NCBI RefSeq assembly: GCF_003352385.1
Contig: NZ_CP031243.1
Location: 1,590,501-1,654,500 of the forward strand
Origin: Haemophilus haemolyticus
Lineage (GTDB): Bacteria; Pseudomonadota; Gammaproteobacteria; Enterobacterales; Pasteurellaceae
Length of the DNA stretch: 64,000 nt
Direction of reading: 5' to 3'
Numbering within the stretch: the first letter of the stretch is position 1; every line of letters starts with the position of its first letter. Under the pieces are notes generated by a model. It ran no database searches and was not told the DNA's origin. It worked only from the letters and a program-made list of their open reading frames with translations. Below, one piece after another: positions 53,325-64,000 of the stretch. Position numbers and translations under genes: made by a program.

Positions 53325-54185
53325 TTAATTTTTATATGTGTAAACAATTAGTGGCTTGTTTACTGCCATTTTTTGTAATTTGGTTCTCACTTGTGACATT
53401 TGTGTTTCGTTATCAAAAGGCCCAATGTGAATTTCGTATTTATTGCCTGAGCGATTTACTTCAGCTTGAATATTATCTAATGCGAGTTGCGTAATTAACT
53501 TATCAGCTTGACTACGAGAAGTAACCTCAAGCATTTTCAAACGATAAACTTCATTTCCTTTTTTTTCATTTACCATCTTAAAGGACTTATTAGAAGATTC
53601 ATTAGATTTTACTAAACGATCAGCTGCTTCTTGAGTTTTTGCATGCTTAGCCAGCGTTCTTGTCGCTGCGCCCGATAAACGCCCATTTTTAGCAACATGC
53701 AACGCCTCAATTCTAACATTCCCCATACCGCGAGAAATTAATCCTATTTCTTTCGCTGCAGCATGGGAAAGGTCAATTAAACGTTTATCACTAAAAGGCC
53801 CACGATCATTAATACGTACGATAACTTTACGATTGTTATGTAAATTAGTCACCAAAGCATAAGAATTTATTGGCAATGTTTTATGTGCTGCAGTAAATTG
53901 CGTTGAATTATAAACATCACCACTTGCAGTTCTACGCCCATTAAATTTGAGATGATAGTAACTTGCCATCCCTTCTTTCGTATAGGATTTAGCATCATCT
54001 TCAGTTTTTGTCGTATAAGTTTGCCCTTTCACAGAATAAGTACTAGGAGAAGGTACTTTAGTTATAATCGAAAGTTTATCCCCTTGGATACCATACATTT
54101 TGTGAGTGTCCGCATGGGCTGAAAAGCTAGTAATTATAGCAAACAAAGCAAGTGCGGTCAGATTTAATAATGTTTTTAATTTCAT
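53325..54185 (-). CDS. rlpA: Septal ring lytic transglycosylase RlpA family protein
   Basis: Exported wall protein with a double-psi beta-barrel (ASYYHLKFNGRRTASGDVYN near residue 75, NDRGPFSDKRLIDLS near 125) and a C-terminal SPOR domain (near 210-285, KYEIHIGPFDNETQM) that binds naked glycan at the septum. A signal peptide ends at FSAHA near residue 25; I see no lipobox Cys, unlike the E. coli lipoprotein. In Pseudomonas RlpA is a lytic transglycosylase; activity here is inferred. Confidence 0.93.
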   Translation of the reverse strand: MKLKTLLNLTALALFAIITSFSAHADTHKMYGIQGDKLSIITKVPSPSTYSVKGQTYTTKTEDDAKSYTKEGMASYYHLKFNGRRTASGDVYNSTQFTAAHKTLPINSYALVTNLHNNRKVIVRINDRGPFSDKRLIDLSHAAAKEIGLISRGMGNVRIEALHVAKNGRLSGAATRTLAKHAKTQEAADRLVKSNESSNKSFKMVNEKKGNEVYRLKMLEVTSRSQADKLITQLALDNIQAEVNRSGNKYEIHIGPFDNETQMSQVRTKLQKMAVNKPLIVYTYKN

Positions 54186-54237
54186 AAGCGTTGACTATTT
54201 TCATTTATTTACCCTTTTAAGAAAAGCAAAAATGAAA

Positions 54238-55353
54238 TTAGTTCCCTTTAATAAATTTTACTTGATGTGTATGAACTGACATCACCAAGCCAAAAGCAGC
54301 CATAATAGCAACGTAAGAAGTGCCACCATAGCTGAATAAAGGTAATGGTACCCCCACTACAGGCAAAATACCACTTACCATGCCTATGTTAACAAACACA
54401 TAAACAAAGAAAATTAACGTCGTTGCACCAGCAAGAATTCGCCCAAAAGAAGTTTGATCGTTCACGGCAATTATCAAACCACGTATAATAATGAACATAT
54501 AAATGGAGATCAAAATAAGAAAACCAACCATTCCATGTTCTTCACTCATTACAGCAAAAATAAAATCTGTATGAGGTTCAGGTAAAAATTCAAGCTGGGA
54601 TTGCGTACCCTGCATCCAGCCTTTTCCCCAAAGGCCACCAGAACCAATCGCAATCTTTGATTGTAAAATATGATAGCCAGCACCGAGAGGATCTTTTTCT
54701 GGGTCCAATAATGTGAGAACGCGAGTACGTTGATAATCGTGCATTAGATATAGCCACATGATCGGAATAAATCCAGCTAAGCCAATCACTGCTGCTAAAA
54801 TTAGCCACCAACTCATTCCCGCTAAAAATACTACAAATAAACCTGACGCACTTACCAAAATTGATGTGCCTAAATCAGGTTGTATAGCTACAAGTAAAGT
54901 CGGAATCATAATCATTGCAATCGCAATAAATGTTTCACTTAATTTAGGTGGAAGTGGTCGATTACCTAAATACACAGCGACCATTAATGGTACCGCAAGC
55001 TTTATAATTTCAGATGGCTGAAAACGAATAAATCCGAGATCAAGCCAACGCTGTGCACCTTTACTCGTTGTTCCAATAGCATCCACTAAAATCAACATGA
55101 TAAAGCCTATTAAGTAAAGATAAGGCGCAATACGTTGATAAAATTTAGGTGGAAATTGTGCCATGACGAGCATAACAGTAAATCCAAGAAAAACCTGAAT
55201 AATCCGGTTATTAAACATGGTTTCACTCGCACCAGTGGCACTATAAAGCACAAGCATGCCATAGGCTGTTATTGCAACTAAGCCAATAAAAAGCCAAAAA
55301 TCAATATGCAAACGTTGCCATGCGCGCAACCAGAAAGGGATTTTATCTTCCAT
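54238..55353 (-). CDS. rodA: Rod-shape peptidoglycan polymerase RodA
   Basis: SEDS glycosyltransferase that polymerises lipid II for side-wall growth with PBP2. The 371-residue protein has about ten membrane helices, the conserved loop [15 protein letters not shown] near residue 255 and the SEDS end [25 protein letters not shown]. Its start overlaps the mrdA stop by 11 bases, giving coupled expression of the pair. Paralog of ftsW in this window. Confidence 0.97.
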   Translation of the reverse strand: MEDKIPFWLRAWQRLHIDFWLFIGLVAITAYGMLVLYSATGASETMFNNRIIQVFLGFTVMLVMAQFPPKFYQRIAPYLYLIGFIMLILVDAIGTTSKGAQRWLDLGFIRFQPSEIIKLAVPLMVAVYLGNRPLPPKLSETFIAIAMIMIPTLLVAIQPDLGTSILVSASGLFVVFLAGMSWWLILAAVIGLAGFIPIMWLYLMHDYQRTRVLTLLDPEKDPLGAGYHILQSKIAIGSGGLWGKGWMQGTQSQLEFLPEPHTDFIFAVMSEEHGMVGFLILISIYMFIIIRGLIIAVNDQTSFGRILAGATTLIFFVYVFVNIGMVSGILPVVGVPLPLFSYGGTSYVAIMAAFGLVMSVHTHQVKFIKGN

Positions 55354-57298
55354 TTATCTGCTCGCTCTCTTGTGGTAAATCTTCTTTTTGCTGAATGGTT
55401 GCATTATATTTTTCAACTTGTGGTAAACGCTGATTTAAATAGTAATCCATCACTTTACGCGCTAACGGTGCGGCATTACTTGAACCACCACCCGCATTCT
55501 CTAAAATAACTGTCACAACCAATCTAGGGTTTTCATAAGGTGCATATGAGGTAAACCATGCGTGATCGTGCAATTCTTTTTTCAATTCAGCCGCATTGTA
55601 TTTTTCATTTTCTTTGAGACTAAAAACTTGTGCCGTACCCGACTTACCCGCAACTCTATAATTAGCACCGGCAAATGCCTTTCGTCCAGAGCCTGCTGCA
55701 GAATTAACAACATTATACATTCCACGTTTTGCTGCATCCCAATAATTTTGTTTTGGCTCACTAATATCAGGATAAATCAATGGATCTTTATAAGGTGATA
55801 ATTCCGCACCTTCAATAGCTTTCATTAAATGTGGTGTATTTACTTTACCGTTATTGACTAATATTGCTGTTGCTTTTGCTACTTGTAACGGCGTAGCAGT
55901 CCAATAACCTTGCCCAATACCAACTGAAATCGTATCACCCAATACCCAAGGACGTTTATAGCGTTTTTGTTTCCATTCACGACTTGGCATATTGGCAGCC
56001 GCTTCTTCCTGAATTTCAATACCTGTTGGCATGCCGAAACCAAAGCGTTTCATCCAATCAGAAAGACGATCAATTCCCATACTATGAGCGACTTGGTAAA
56101 AATAAGTATCGGATGATTCTGTAATTGCTTTATTTAAATCTGTATAACCATGACCGCTCTTTTTCCAATCTCTGAATCGCTTAGTCGTATTTGGCAATAC
56201 CCAATAGCCAGGGTCAAAAATCGTCGTATTTTGGCTAATCACATTTTCAGTTTGTGCGGCTACCGCAATAAAAGGTTTCACCGTAGAAGCAGGAGGATAC
56301 ACACCTTGGGTCGCACGACTATAAAGCGGACGAGCGGGATCATTTAATAGGCGCTTATAATCTTCTGACGAAATACCATCAACAAACAAATTATTGTCAT
56401 AACTTGGCGTGGACACCATAGCCAGCACACCACTATCTTTCGGATCCAATACAACAATCGCACCTTTTTGCCCAGCCAAAAGATCTGTGATGTAACGCTG
56501 CAACTCTAAATCAATAGTAAGATAAATACTTTTTCCTGCAACTGAAGGTTGTTCACGTAACTTACGAATAACTTTACCGCGGTTGTTGATTTCTACTTCT
56601 TCAAAACCTGTGGTGCCATGTAGCTCATCTTCGTAATAGCGTTCAATCCCCAATTTGCCCATATCATTGCTACCAGAATAATTGGCAAATTTTTCATCTT
56701 TTTTCAAACGTTCAACGTCTTTATCATTGATTTTTCCCACATAACCTAAAATATGAGTCATAATCTCGCCATATAGGTAATAGCGTTTGAAATAAGGACG
56801 TACATCTAAACTCGGGTATTGATAGCCACTCACTGCAAAACGTGCGATTTGTTCTTCTGTTAAATTAGGTTTCAATAAAATAGGCGTGTAACGCGTTCCG
56901 CGACGACGTTCCTTTTTAAAATTTTCAATATCGTTATCCGTCAATCCCACAATGTAGCGTAATTCATCTAAAGTGCGGTCTAAATTTTCGGTTTTTTCTG
57001 GCACAATATATAAACCAAAAAAAGTAAGATTTTCGGCTAATAATTTACCGTAACGATCATAGATTAAACCTCGCGTTGGAGGTAAAGGTAATAATTTAAT
57101 TCGGTTACCATTAGAACGCGTTTGGTAAGTATCGAAATTAACAATCTGTAGCTGATAAATATTGGTGAATAACACGCCTGTTAATAGCAAAATCCCCAAA
57201 AAAGCCACTAAAGTTCGGCGTGCAAAAAGGTTACGCTCCGCTTTTTTATCGCGGAACGATTCATGAGTTGGCGTATTGAAGAATCGTTTTAAATTCAT
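55343..57298 (-). CDS. mrdA: Rod-shape transpeptidase PBP2
   Basis: Class B penicillin-binding protein that cross-links side-wall peptidoglycan. The 651-residue protein has one N-terminal membrane helix (about residues 29-50), the transpeptidase motifs STVK (after [10 protein letters not shown] near 333), SSD ([10 protein letters not shown] near 390) and KSG ([11 protein letters not shown] near 552), and the PBP2-specific insert. Overlaps rodA; works with MreB and MreC. Confidence 0.97.
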   Translation of the reverse strand: MNLKRFFNTPTHESFRDKKAERNLFARRTLVAFLGILLLTGVLFTNIYQLQIVNFDTYQTRSNGNRIKLLPLPPTRGLIYDRYGKLLAENLTFFGLYIVPEKTENLDRTLDELRYIVGLTDNDIENFKKERRRGTRYTPILLKPNLTEEQIARFAVSGYQYPSLDVRPYFKRYYLYGEIMTHILGYVGKINDKDVERLKKDEKFANYSGSNDMGKLGIERYYEDELHGTTGFEEVEINNRGKVIRKLREQPSVAGKSIYLTIDLELQRYITDLLAGQKGAIVVLDPKDSGVLAMVSTPSYDNNLFVDGISSEDYKRLLNDPARPLYSRATQGVYPPASTVKPFIAVAAQTENVISQNTTIFDPGYWVLPNTTKRFRDWKKSGHGYTDLNKAITESSDTYFYQVAHSMGIDRLSDWMKRFGFGMPTGIEIQEEAAANMPSREWKQKRYKRPWVLGDTISVGIGQGYWTATPLQVAKATAILVNNGKVNTPHLMKAIEGAELSPYKDPLIYPDISEPKQNYWDAAKRGMYNVVNSAAGSGRKAFAGANYRVAGKSGTAQVFSLKENEKYNAAELKKELHDHAWFTSYAPYENPRLVVTVILENAGGGSSNAAPLARKVMDYYLNQRLPQVEKYNATIQQKEDLPQESEQINGR

Positions 57299-57318
57299 CT
57301 GACTAAAATGAGGATTTA

Positions 57319-57786
57319 CTATTCTCGGTGATAAGGATGATTAGTCGTGAGCGACCACGCACGATACAAGCTTTCTGCCACTACAACTCGAACAAGTGGG
57401 TGAGGTAATGTCAATGGTGAAAGCGACCAGCTTTGCTCTGCGGCCGCTTTACATTCAGATGAAAGCCCCTCTGGCCCACCGATCAACAAACATACATCAC
57501 GGCCATCGTTTTTCCATGCTTCTAATCGCTCGGCTAACTGCGGGGTGGTCCAAGGTTTACCTGGAATATCTAACGTCACGACTTTACCTTTTCCACAGGC
57601 AGCTAACATCGCTTTGCCTTCTTGTTCTAAAATACGTTTAATATCAGCATTTTTTCCACGCTTGCCTGCCGGGATTTCAATCAGTTCAAAAGGCATATCT
57701 TTTGGGAAACGGCGTTGATATTCCTCAAAACCCGTTGTAACCCAAGAAGGCATTTTTGTTCCGACAGCAATTAACGTGATTTTCAC
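57319..57786 (-). CDS. rlmH: 23S rRNA pseudouridine-1915 N3-methyltransferase RlmH
   Basis: SPOUT-fold enzyme that methylates pseudouridine 1915 in helix 69 of the large ribosomal subunit. The 155-residue protein has the knot motif [17 protein letters not shown] near residue 101 and the C-terminal [23 protein letters not shown]. Standard length. It follows rsfS after a paired uptake-sequence hairpin, and is followed by mrdA. Confidence 0.97.
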   Translation of the reverse strand: MKITLIAVGTKMPSWVTTGFEEYQRRFPKDMPFELIEIPAGKRGKNADIKRILEQEGKAMLAACGKGKVVTLDIPGKPWTTPQLAERLEAWKNDGRDVCLLIGGPEGLSSECKAAAEQSWSLSPLTLPHPLVRVVVAESLYRAWSLTTNHPYHRE

Positions 57787-57801
57787 AAGTCATCCTTATC
57801 T

Positions 57802-57831
57802 AAAAAGTGCGGTTATTTTTCACCGCACTTT
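57802..57831 (-). terminator. Paired uptake-sequence hairpin between rsfS and rlmH
   Basis: AAAGTGCGGT and ACCGCACTTT form a perfect inverted repeat with an 8-base loop. Both arms are perfect uptake sequences. It stands in the 53-base gap between two same-strand genes usually co-transcribed, so read-through is likely. The 30 bases are identical to the element at 60085-60114. Confidence 0.65.
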
Positions 57832-57839
57832 ACTAAAAT

Positions 57840-58148
57840 TTACGTCCAAAGTTTCTCTAATTGATACATTTCACGCGCGTCACGTTGCATGATATGTACG
57901 ATTGCTTGACCAAGATCCACTACAATCCAATCCGCAGTATTTTTACCTTCTTCACCAAAAGTTTCAAAACCTGCTTTTTTACATTCTGTAATTAAATTAT
58001 CTGCCATTGCAGAAACTTGGCGGCTCGATGTACCCGTGCAAATAATCATATTATCGGTAATCGATGATTTTCCACGTACATCAAAATGTACAATATCTGT
58101 TCCCTTTAACCCATCTAAGGTTTTCATCAAAAATTCAACTAATGCCAT
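57840..58148 (-). CDS. rsfS: Ribosome silencing factor RsfS
   Basis: Binds L14 on the large ribosomal subunit and blocks subunit joining when nutrients are short. The 102-residue protein matches the family over its length: VHFDVRGKSSITDNMIICTGTSSRQV near residues 22-47 and ADWIVVDLGQAIVHIMQRDAREMYQLEKLW at the end. I start at the ATG giving MALVEFLMKT; the open frame has six more codons. Pairing with rlmH is widely conserved. Confidence 0.94.
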   Translation of the reverse strand: MALVEFLMKTLDGLKGTDIVHFDVRGKSSITDNMIICTGTSSRQVSAMADNLITECKKAGFETFGEEGKNTADWIVVDLGQAIVHIMQRDAREMYQLEKLWT

Positions 58149-58215
58149 TTTGTTCTCGCTTCGCAATAAAAGTGCGAGATTCTATCATTGAATACTCTCT
58201 CGCGCAAAATCCACG

Positions 58216-58245
58216 CAAAAAATAAGCGCGAAATTAACCGCGCTT
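58216..58245 (-). terminator. Terminator after yidE
   Basis: AAGCGCG and CGCGCTT pair around an 8-base loop on the minus strand and ATTTTTT follows. It comes about 28 bases past the yidE stop. Confidence 0.65.
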
Positions 58246-58273
58246 TTGTTTGTATAAATTGAACTTATTTTGG

Positions 58274-59929
58274 CTATGCTGCCCACAATAGCACTGCTAA
58301 TAATTGTGGTGACATTATCCGCAAGAACATCACCAATGGATACACAGTGGCATAAGAAAGTGCGGCCGCACCGTTATCTTCTTTAATTTCATTAGCAAAT
58401 GCTAAAGCGGGAGGATCTGTCATGGAACCGGCAAGTAAACCACAGATTGTGAGGTAATTCAGTTTGCCATATAGACGAGCCAAAACACCAGTAATCATTA
58501 ATGGAATAAAGGTGATAAAAATACCGTATCCCATCCATTCAAGACCAGAGCCATTCAACAAGGTATCAAAGAAACTTCCACCTGATTTTAAACCTACCAC
58601 TGCTAAGAAAAGGACAATCCCTATTTCACGCAATGCCAAGTTAGCACTAGGTGGCATAAACCAGTAAAGTTTACCAATCGTGCCAATTCTCGCTAAGATC
58701 AACGCAACCACCAATGGTCCACCGGCAAGCCCTAATTTTAACGCAACAGGGAACCCTGGAATATAAAATGGAATCGAGCCTACAAGCACACCTAAACCAA
58801 TGCCGATAAACACTGGTAACATTTGCACTTGAAGCAATTTTTGTTGTGCATTGCCAATGACTGAAATGGCTTGATTTAGTACATCACTGCGTCCGACCAT
58901 ATGTAGCACATCGCCAAATTGCAGTGTGGTATTTCCCGTTGGAACTAGCTCAATACCTGCACGATTTAAACGTGAAATCACAACCCCATATTTTTGATGA
59001 ATCCCCAACGTGCGGATCTTTTTACCTAAGACTTTTTCGTTCGTCACTACCACTCGCTCGGAACGAATTTCGCCACTATAGGCAACGGTTGGTGCATCAA
59101 CTTCGTGCCCGATAATCAAACGCATTTTGGCAAGCGAATTATCATCCCCAACTAGTTGTAAAATATCGTTGGTACGAATCTCAGTACTTGCCTTTGGAAC
59201 GATTTCCATATCATCGCGTTTTAAACGCGAACATACGACTTCTTCATCGCTAAACCCAGGAATTTGGATTAATGTCAAACCGTCCAAATTTTGATTAGTC
59301 ACTTTTAAAGAAATATTATGTAAACTTTCTTTTTCTTGACCGCTCTCAGCATTAAAACGAGCGGCTTCATCGTCCACTTTAACTTTAAAAAACAAGCGGA
59401 TTAACCACATTGCAAGCAAAATACCGCAAATACCGAATGGATAAGCCATTGCATAAGACATCCCCATAGTTACAGTGGTTTGAGGTACCCCTAATTCTGC
59501 CAGAATTTGCTGTCCAGCCCCCAACGCAGGCGTATTGGTGACAGCACCAGAATAAATACCTAAGGCAATATCAAGTGGAACATCTGTAATTTTATGTACA
59601 AGAACCACCGCAACAGAACCCAGTAAAACAATCAAAATAGCAAAGGCATTTAGCTTTAAACCAGATTTTCGTAAAGAAGAAAAAAAGCCCGGCCCAACCT
59701 GAATACCAATAGTGTAAACAAATAAAATTAGACCAAATTCTTGCACAAAATGCAGCGTATGCGCATCCAGTTTCAAGCCATATTGACTAGTAAAATGGGC
59801 AACAATAATGCCGCCAAACAGCACACCACCTATGCCAAGTCCAACCCCACGAATCTTCCAATGCCCGATCCATAAACCGATTACGGCAACAAGGGCAAGA
59901 AGACTAATCGTGATTGCAATATCACTCAT
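58274..59929 (-). CDS. YidE-type AspT/AAE family transporter with RCK domains
   Basis: Predicted inner-membrane exchanger. The 551-residue protein has five N-terminal helices (1-170), two RCK/TrkA-C ligand-binding domains in the middle (about 200-370, with [26 protein letters not shown]), and five to six C-terminal helices. The symmetrical layout and conserved GLKSGGSFF and [17 protein letters not shown] fit the AspT-type (AAE) family; the E. coli homolog is YidE. Substrate unknown. It is divergent from the ABC exporter, with a -10-like TATAAT on the minus strand at 59965-59970. Confidence 0.92.
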   Translation of the reverse strand: MSDIAITISLLALVAVIGLWIGHWKIRGVGLGIGGVLFGGIIVAHFTSQYGLKLDAHTLHFVQEFGLILFVYTIGIQVGPGFFSSLRKSGLKLNAFAILIVLLGSVAVVLVHKITDVPLDIALGIYSGAVTNTPALGAGQQILAELGVPQTTVTMGMSYAMAYPFGICGILLAMWLIRLFFKVKVDDEAARFNAESGQEKESLHNISLKVTNQNLDGLTLIQIPGFSDEEVVCSRLKRDDMEIVPKASTEIRTNDILQLVGDDNSLAKMRLIIGHEVDAPTVAYSGEIRSERVVVTNEKVLGKKIRTLGIHQKYGVVISRLNRAGIELVPTGNTTLQFGDVLHMVGRSDVLNQAISVIGNAQQKLLQVQMLPVFIGIGLGVLVGSIPFYIPGFPVALKLGLAGGPLVVALILARIGTIGKLYWFMPPSANLALREIGIVLFLAVVGLKSGGSFFDTLLNGSGLEWMGYGIFITFIPLMITGVLARLYGKLNYLTICGLLAGSMTDPPALAFANEIKEDNGAAALSYATVYPLVMFLRIMSPQLLAVLLWAA

Positions 59930-60033
59930 ATTGACCCCTTAAAAATGAAATTTAACTCCTTCGGATTATATCCAAGTTGTTTTTTGAAAACCTTAACCAA
60001 ACTCAAAAAATGATACGTTCGTCACATTTTTTC

Positions 60034-60061
60034 TTGCGAAATTGAACATAGACTCTACAAT
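60034..60061 (+). promoter_or_regulatory. Probable promoter of the SbmA/YddA-like ABC gene
   Basis: -35 TTGCGA (60034-60039), 16-base spacer and -10 TACAAT (60056-60061). The predicted start near 60068 places a hairpin at about +18 to +47 in the leader, before the ribosome site. Confidence 0.5.
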
Positions 60062-60084
60062 ACCGAAAATTTTTGACCTTTTAC

Positions 60085-60114
60085 AAAAAGTGCGGTTATT
60101 TTTCACCGCACTTT
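60085..60114 (+). terminator. Paired uptake-sequence hairpin in the leader of the ABC gene
   Basis: AAAGTGCGGT and ACCGCACTTT pair with an 8-base loop and are followed by TTTTAT. It lies 20 bases before the ATG and after the likely promoter, so if it terminates it does so ahead of its own gene. The same 30 bases occur at 57802-57831. Confidence 0.6.
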
Positions 60115-60133
60115 TATCTCGGATGGAATATTT

Positions 60134-61912
60134 ATGGATTACGGCCAAGAAGCCATTACTTCTCTTATTTGGATTTTACAAACGCTAGCCATCACCTCTG
60201 TCGTCTTTAGTTTTGGCATTTTTCTTTTGGTGCGTTTTACCCAATGGGGAAAACAATTTTGGATGTTTGCAGGTGGCTATCTTTCACCTAAACGTAGCAT
60301 AAAACCGATCCTATTCTTTCTACTTATTGTTGCGATGACATTACTCAGCGTACGTATCAGTCTTGTACATTCTGAGTGGTACAAAAATATGTACACATCA
60401 TTGCAAGAATTTAATGAACATGTATTTTGGCAACAAATGGGCTTGTTCTGCGTCATTGCCGCAAGCTCTGTTTCAGCAGCATTAGTAAGCTATTATTTAG
60501 AGCAACGTTTCGTCATCAACTGGATTGAGTGGCTTAACGAACAGCTTGTTGATAAATGGATGGCACATCGCGCCTATTACAAAACACAGTATTTATCAGA
60601 AAATCTAGATAACCCCGATCAACGTATTCAACAAGATGTCCAATCTTATGTAAAAACCACGCTTTCTTTAAGCACTGGAGTCATTGATGCGGTCACCTCG
60701 ATGATCTCTTACACGATTTTGTTATGGGGATTAGCCGGTCCAATGATGATACTTGGCGTGGAAATTCCACATATGATGGTGTTCTTAGTATTTGGCTATG
60801 TCATTTTCACTACCCTCATTGCATTTTGGCTCGGTCGTCCATTAATCTCTTTGAATTTTATTAATGAACGCTTAAACGCAAACTATCGTTATTCTTTAAT
60901 TCGCATAAAAGAATATGCCGAAAGTATTGCTTTTTATGCAGGTGAAAAGGTAGAAAAAAATCAGCTTTATCAACAATTCAATGCTGTCATCCATAACATG
61001 TGGGTCATAGTATTTAGAACGCTAAAATTTTCAGGATTTAACTTAGTCGTAAGCCAGGTTTCTGTTGTTTTCCCATTGTTAATTCAAGTTGGACGTTACT
61101 TTGAAAAACAAATAAAACTCGGTGATTTAATGCAAACTTTACAAGTATTTGGAAAATTGCACAGTAATCTTTCATTTTTCCGTAATACTTACGATAGTTT
61201 TGCTGGATATAAAGCAACGCTCGATCGTTTAACCGGTTTCAGCTATGCCATTGAAATGGTGAATCATGAATCGCAAACACAAATCCACAATCACCCCACA
61301 GATGTGATTTTCAAAAACTTAAGTATTAAAAATCCATTAGGCCACACACTGGTAGAAAATCTCAATATTACGCTACCACAAGGAAGTAGTTTACTCATTC
61401 AAGGAAAATCTGGTGCAGGGAAAACGACACTTTTACGAACAATCGCTGGGCTCTGGAGCTACGCAGAAGGTGAAGTAATTTGTCCAATAAACAGTCAACT
61501 TTTCTTATCGCAAAAACCCTATTTGCCACAAGGAAATTTGATTTCAGCATTAACTTATCCCAATAAGCCAGACAATATTTCACATACGCAAGCGGTAGAA
61601 ATATTAAACAAAGTGCAACTGGGACATTTGGCTGAACAATTAGAAAAAGAACAAGACTGGACGCGTATTCTTTCTCTTGGTGAGCAACAGCGTTTAGCGT
61701 TTGCGCGTTTGATTCTACACAAGCCTGCCGTAGCCTTCTTAGATGAAGCCACAGCAAGTATGGACGAAGGTTTAGAATTTGCGATGTATCAACTATTAAA
61801 ACAAGAGCTACCAAAAACCACGCTAATCAGTGTTGGCCACCGTTCAACGCTAAAAGCATTACATCAACAACAACTGATTTTGCAAGATAAAGGTCAGTGG
61901 CAACTAATGTAA
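60134..61912 (+). CDS. SbmA/BacA-like ABC transporter with fused ATPase (YddA type)
   Basis: Inner-membrane half-transporter of the type found in E. coli YddA and in peroxisomal ALDP proteins. The 592-residue protein has a six-helix ABC_membrane_2 domain (about residues 1-340, SbmA/BacA-like) and an ATPase domain with Walker A GKSGAGKTTL near 424, signature LSLGEQQRLAFARL, Walker B VAFLDEAT and the switch His in SVGHR. BacA and SbmA carry peptides or vitamin B12; the substrate here is unknown. It probably works as a homodimer. Confidence 0.9.
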   Translation: MDYGQEAITSLIWILQTLAITSVVFSFGIFLLVRFTQWGKQFWMFAGGYLSPKRSIKPILFFLLIVAMTLLSVRISLVHSEWYKNMYTSLQEFNEHVFWQQMGLFCVIAASSVSAALVSYYLEQRFVINWIEWLNEQLVDKWMAHRAYYKTQYLSENLDNPDQRIQQDVQSYVKTTLSLSTGVIDAVTSMISYTILLWGLAGPMMILGVEIPHMMVFLVFGYVIFTTLIAFWLGRPLISLNFINERLNANYRYSLIRIKEYAESIAFYAGEKVEKNQLYQQFNAVIHNMWVIVFRTLKFSGFNLVVSQVSVVFPLLIQVGRYFEKQIKLGDLMQTLQVFGKLHSNLSFFRNTYDSFAGYKATLDRLTGFSYAIEMVNHESQTQIHNHPTDVIFKNLSIKNPLGHTLVENLNITLPQGSSLLIQGKSGAGKTTLLRTIAGLWSYAEGEVICPINSQLFLSQKPYLPQGNLISALTYPNKPDNISHTQAVEILNKVQLGHLAEQLEKEQDWTRILSLGEQQRLAFARLILHKPAVAFLDEATASMDEGLEFAMYQLLKQELPKTTLISVGHRSTLKALHQQQLILQDKGQWQLM

Positions 61913-61993
61913 AAAACACGAAAAACAACTGTAATTTCAACGCATTTTTTGGTACATTTAGCACAATTTTTTGCGTGCTTGGCAATGAGATAA

Positions 61994-63103
<1,110 letters not shown>

Positions 63104-63118
63104 TTTAGAACAAAAATA

Positions 63119-63148
63119 AAAAGTGCGGTTAAAAATGACCGCACTTTT
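63119..63148 (+). terminator. Paired uptake-sequence hairpin between mreB and mreC
   Basis: AAAAGTGCGGT and ACCGCACTTTT form an inverted repeat with an 8-base loop, both arms perfect uptake sequences. Placed between mreB and mreC it should lower expression of mreC and mreD relative to mreB. Confidence 0.65.
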
Positions 63149-63183
63149 CCTTTTAATCTTTTTATCTCAACGTAGGACGCTTA

Positions 63184-64000
63184 ATGAAGCCTATTTTCGG
63201 TAAAGCCCCCCGCTTGGCATTCGGTTATTATTAGCTGTAGCAGCTTCCCTTTCTTTAATCTTAGCTGATGGTCAAACTAATTCAATGACTAAAGCTCGCA
63301 GCGCCATGGAAACTGCAGTGGGTGGGCTCTATTATCTTGCCAATAGCCCTCGTACCGTATTAGATGGGGTATCAGATAATTTAGTGGATACAAGTAAATT
63401 ACAAATCGAAAATAAAGTATTACGCGAACAATTACGTGAAAAAAATGCAGATTTACTCTTACTAGATCAACTCAAAGTCGAGAATCAGCGTTTACGTTTA
63501 TTGTTAAACTCCCCTTTACGCACAGATGAATACAAAAAGATTGCGGAAATTTTAACTGCAGAAACTGATATTTATCGTCAACAAATTGTTATTAACCAAG
63601 GCGAAAAAGACGGTGCATATGTAGGCCAACCTGTAATTGATGAAAAAGGCGTCATTGGTCAAATTATTTCTGTGGGTGAGAATACCAGCCGAGTATTACT
63701 CTTAACTGATGTCACTCATTCTATTCCAGTACAAGTTCTACGTAACGATGTTCGCGTCATTGCAAGTGGAACTGGGCATACTGATGAGCTAACTCTTGAT
63801 AATGTACCTCGTTCTGTGGATATTGAGAAAGGCGACTTACTTGTAACGTCTGGTCTTGGTGGCCGTTTCCTTGAAGGCTATCCAGTAGCGGTTGTACAAA
63901 GTGTTTCACGAGATGGTTCCAATTACTTTGCGACTGTCAAAGCTAAACCTCTCGCCGCCCTTGAACGCTTGCGCTATGTATTACTTCTTTGGCCAAGCAA
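63184..64000 (+). pseudogene. mreC: mreC with a one-base frameshift in a C run; 3-prime end outside window
   Basis: MreC is the periplasmic scaffold joining MreB to PBP2 and RodA. The first eight codons (MKPIFGKA) match E. coli MreC, then the frame reads 16 codons and stops at TAG (63232-63234). One base added to the C run at 63206-63211 (six C) restores KAPPLGIRLLLAVAA, and the rest stays open to the window end with the membrane helix, coiled coil and GDLLVTSGLGGRFLEGYPVA. So this copy lacks one C. It is a real loss, a slippage variant, or a sequencing error. Confidence 0.85.

Noticed and set aside
61395..61814. 139-residue minus-strand frame inside the ABC transporter gene
   Set aside because: Lies opposite the Walker A to Walker B region of a clearly coding gene, without a start signal; a shadow frame.

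Overview
The window is a gene-dense, AT-rich stretch of a gammaproteobacterial chromosome, almost certainly Haemophilus influenzae or a very close relative (H. aegyptius, H. haemolyticus). The clearest sign is the Haemophilus DNA uptake sequence (core AAGTGCGGT). I counted 46 perfect copies by eye, 26 on + and 20 on -, about one per 1.4 kb, against less than one expected by chance. Gene order and protein sequences agree with this. There are 52 protein genes: 51 look intact and the last, mreC, is frameshifted and runs off the window. There is one certain RNA gene (ffs, 4.5S RNA) and one strong small-RNA candidate. I saw no tRNA, rRNA, insertion sequence, prophage or CRISPR array.

Layout. 1-4.6 kb: trxB, then cydD-cydC (heme/thiol exporter for cytochrome bd assembly), facing ffs. 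4.8-7.4 kb: nrdG, hpt, a Fur-box small-RNA candidate and tldE. 7.5-11.3 kb: darP and lptC-lptA-lptB-ptsN-rapZ, with no rpoN or hpf; PtsN has Lys where the phosphorylated His normally sits. 11.3-30.8 kb, minus strand: pheA and a complete division and cell wall (dcw) cluster, mraZ-rsmH-ftsL-ftsI-murE-murF-mraY-murD-ftsW-murG-murC-ddlB-ftsQ-ftsA-ftsZ-lpxC, with MraZ boxes at its promoter and an internal terminator-like hairpin between mraY and murD.

31-39.9 kb: a CstA-family transporter and a small zinc-ribbon membrane protein flanking a perfect CRP site, then fdhD and the fdhG-fdhH-fdhI-fdhE formate dehydrogenase genes. fdhG reads an in-frame UGA as selenocysteine, with a SECIS hairpin just behind it. 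39.9-47.5 kb: rimI, holD, a lipoprotein and rsmC; then era, rnc, lepB and lepA; then grcA with an FNR box. 47.7-51.7 kb: ung, miaB, lipA, lipB; the citrate lyase genes found between miaB and lipA in strain Rd are absent. 51.7-64 kb: the elongation (rod) group ybeD-dacA-rlpA-rodA-mrdA-rlmH-rsfS, an AspT/YidE-type transporter, an SbmA/YddA-like ABC exporter, mreB and mreC, the last with a one-base frameshift at a C run.

Together the genes cover precursor synthesis (mur, ddl, mraY, murG), septal synthesis (ftsI, ftsW, ftsQ, ftsL, ftsA, ftsZ), side-wall synthesis (rodA, mrdA, mreB, mreC, dacA), outer membrane building (lpxC, lpt) and anaerobic respiration (fdh, nrdG, grcA). Paired inverted uptake sequences sit between many genes as hairpins. 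Most of the window is well-known core genome; the points worth a second look are the mreC frameshift, the Fur-box small RNA, the PtsN His-to-Lys change, the hairpins in the lipA, grcA and ABC-transporter leaders, and the departures from Rd gene order.
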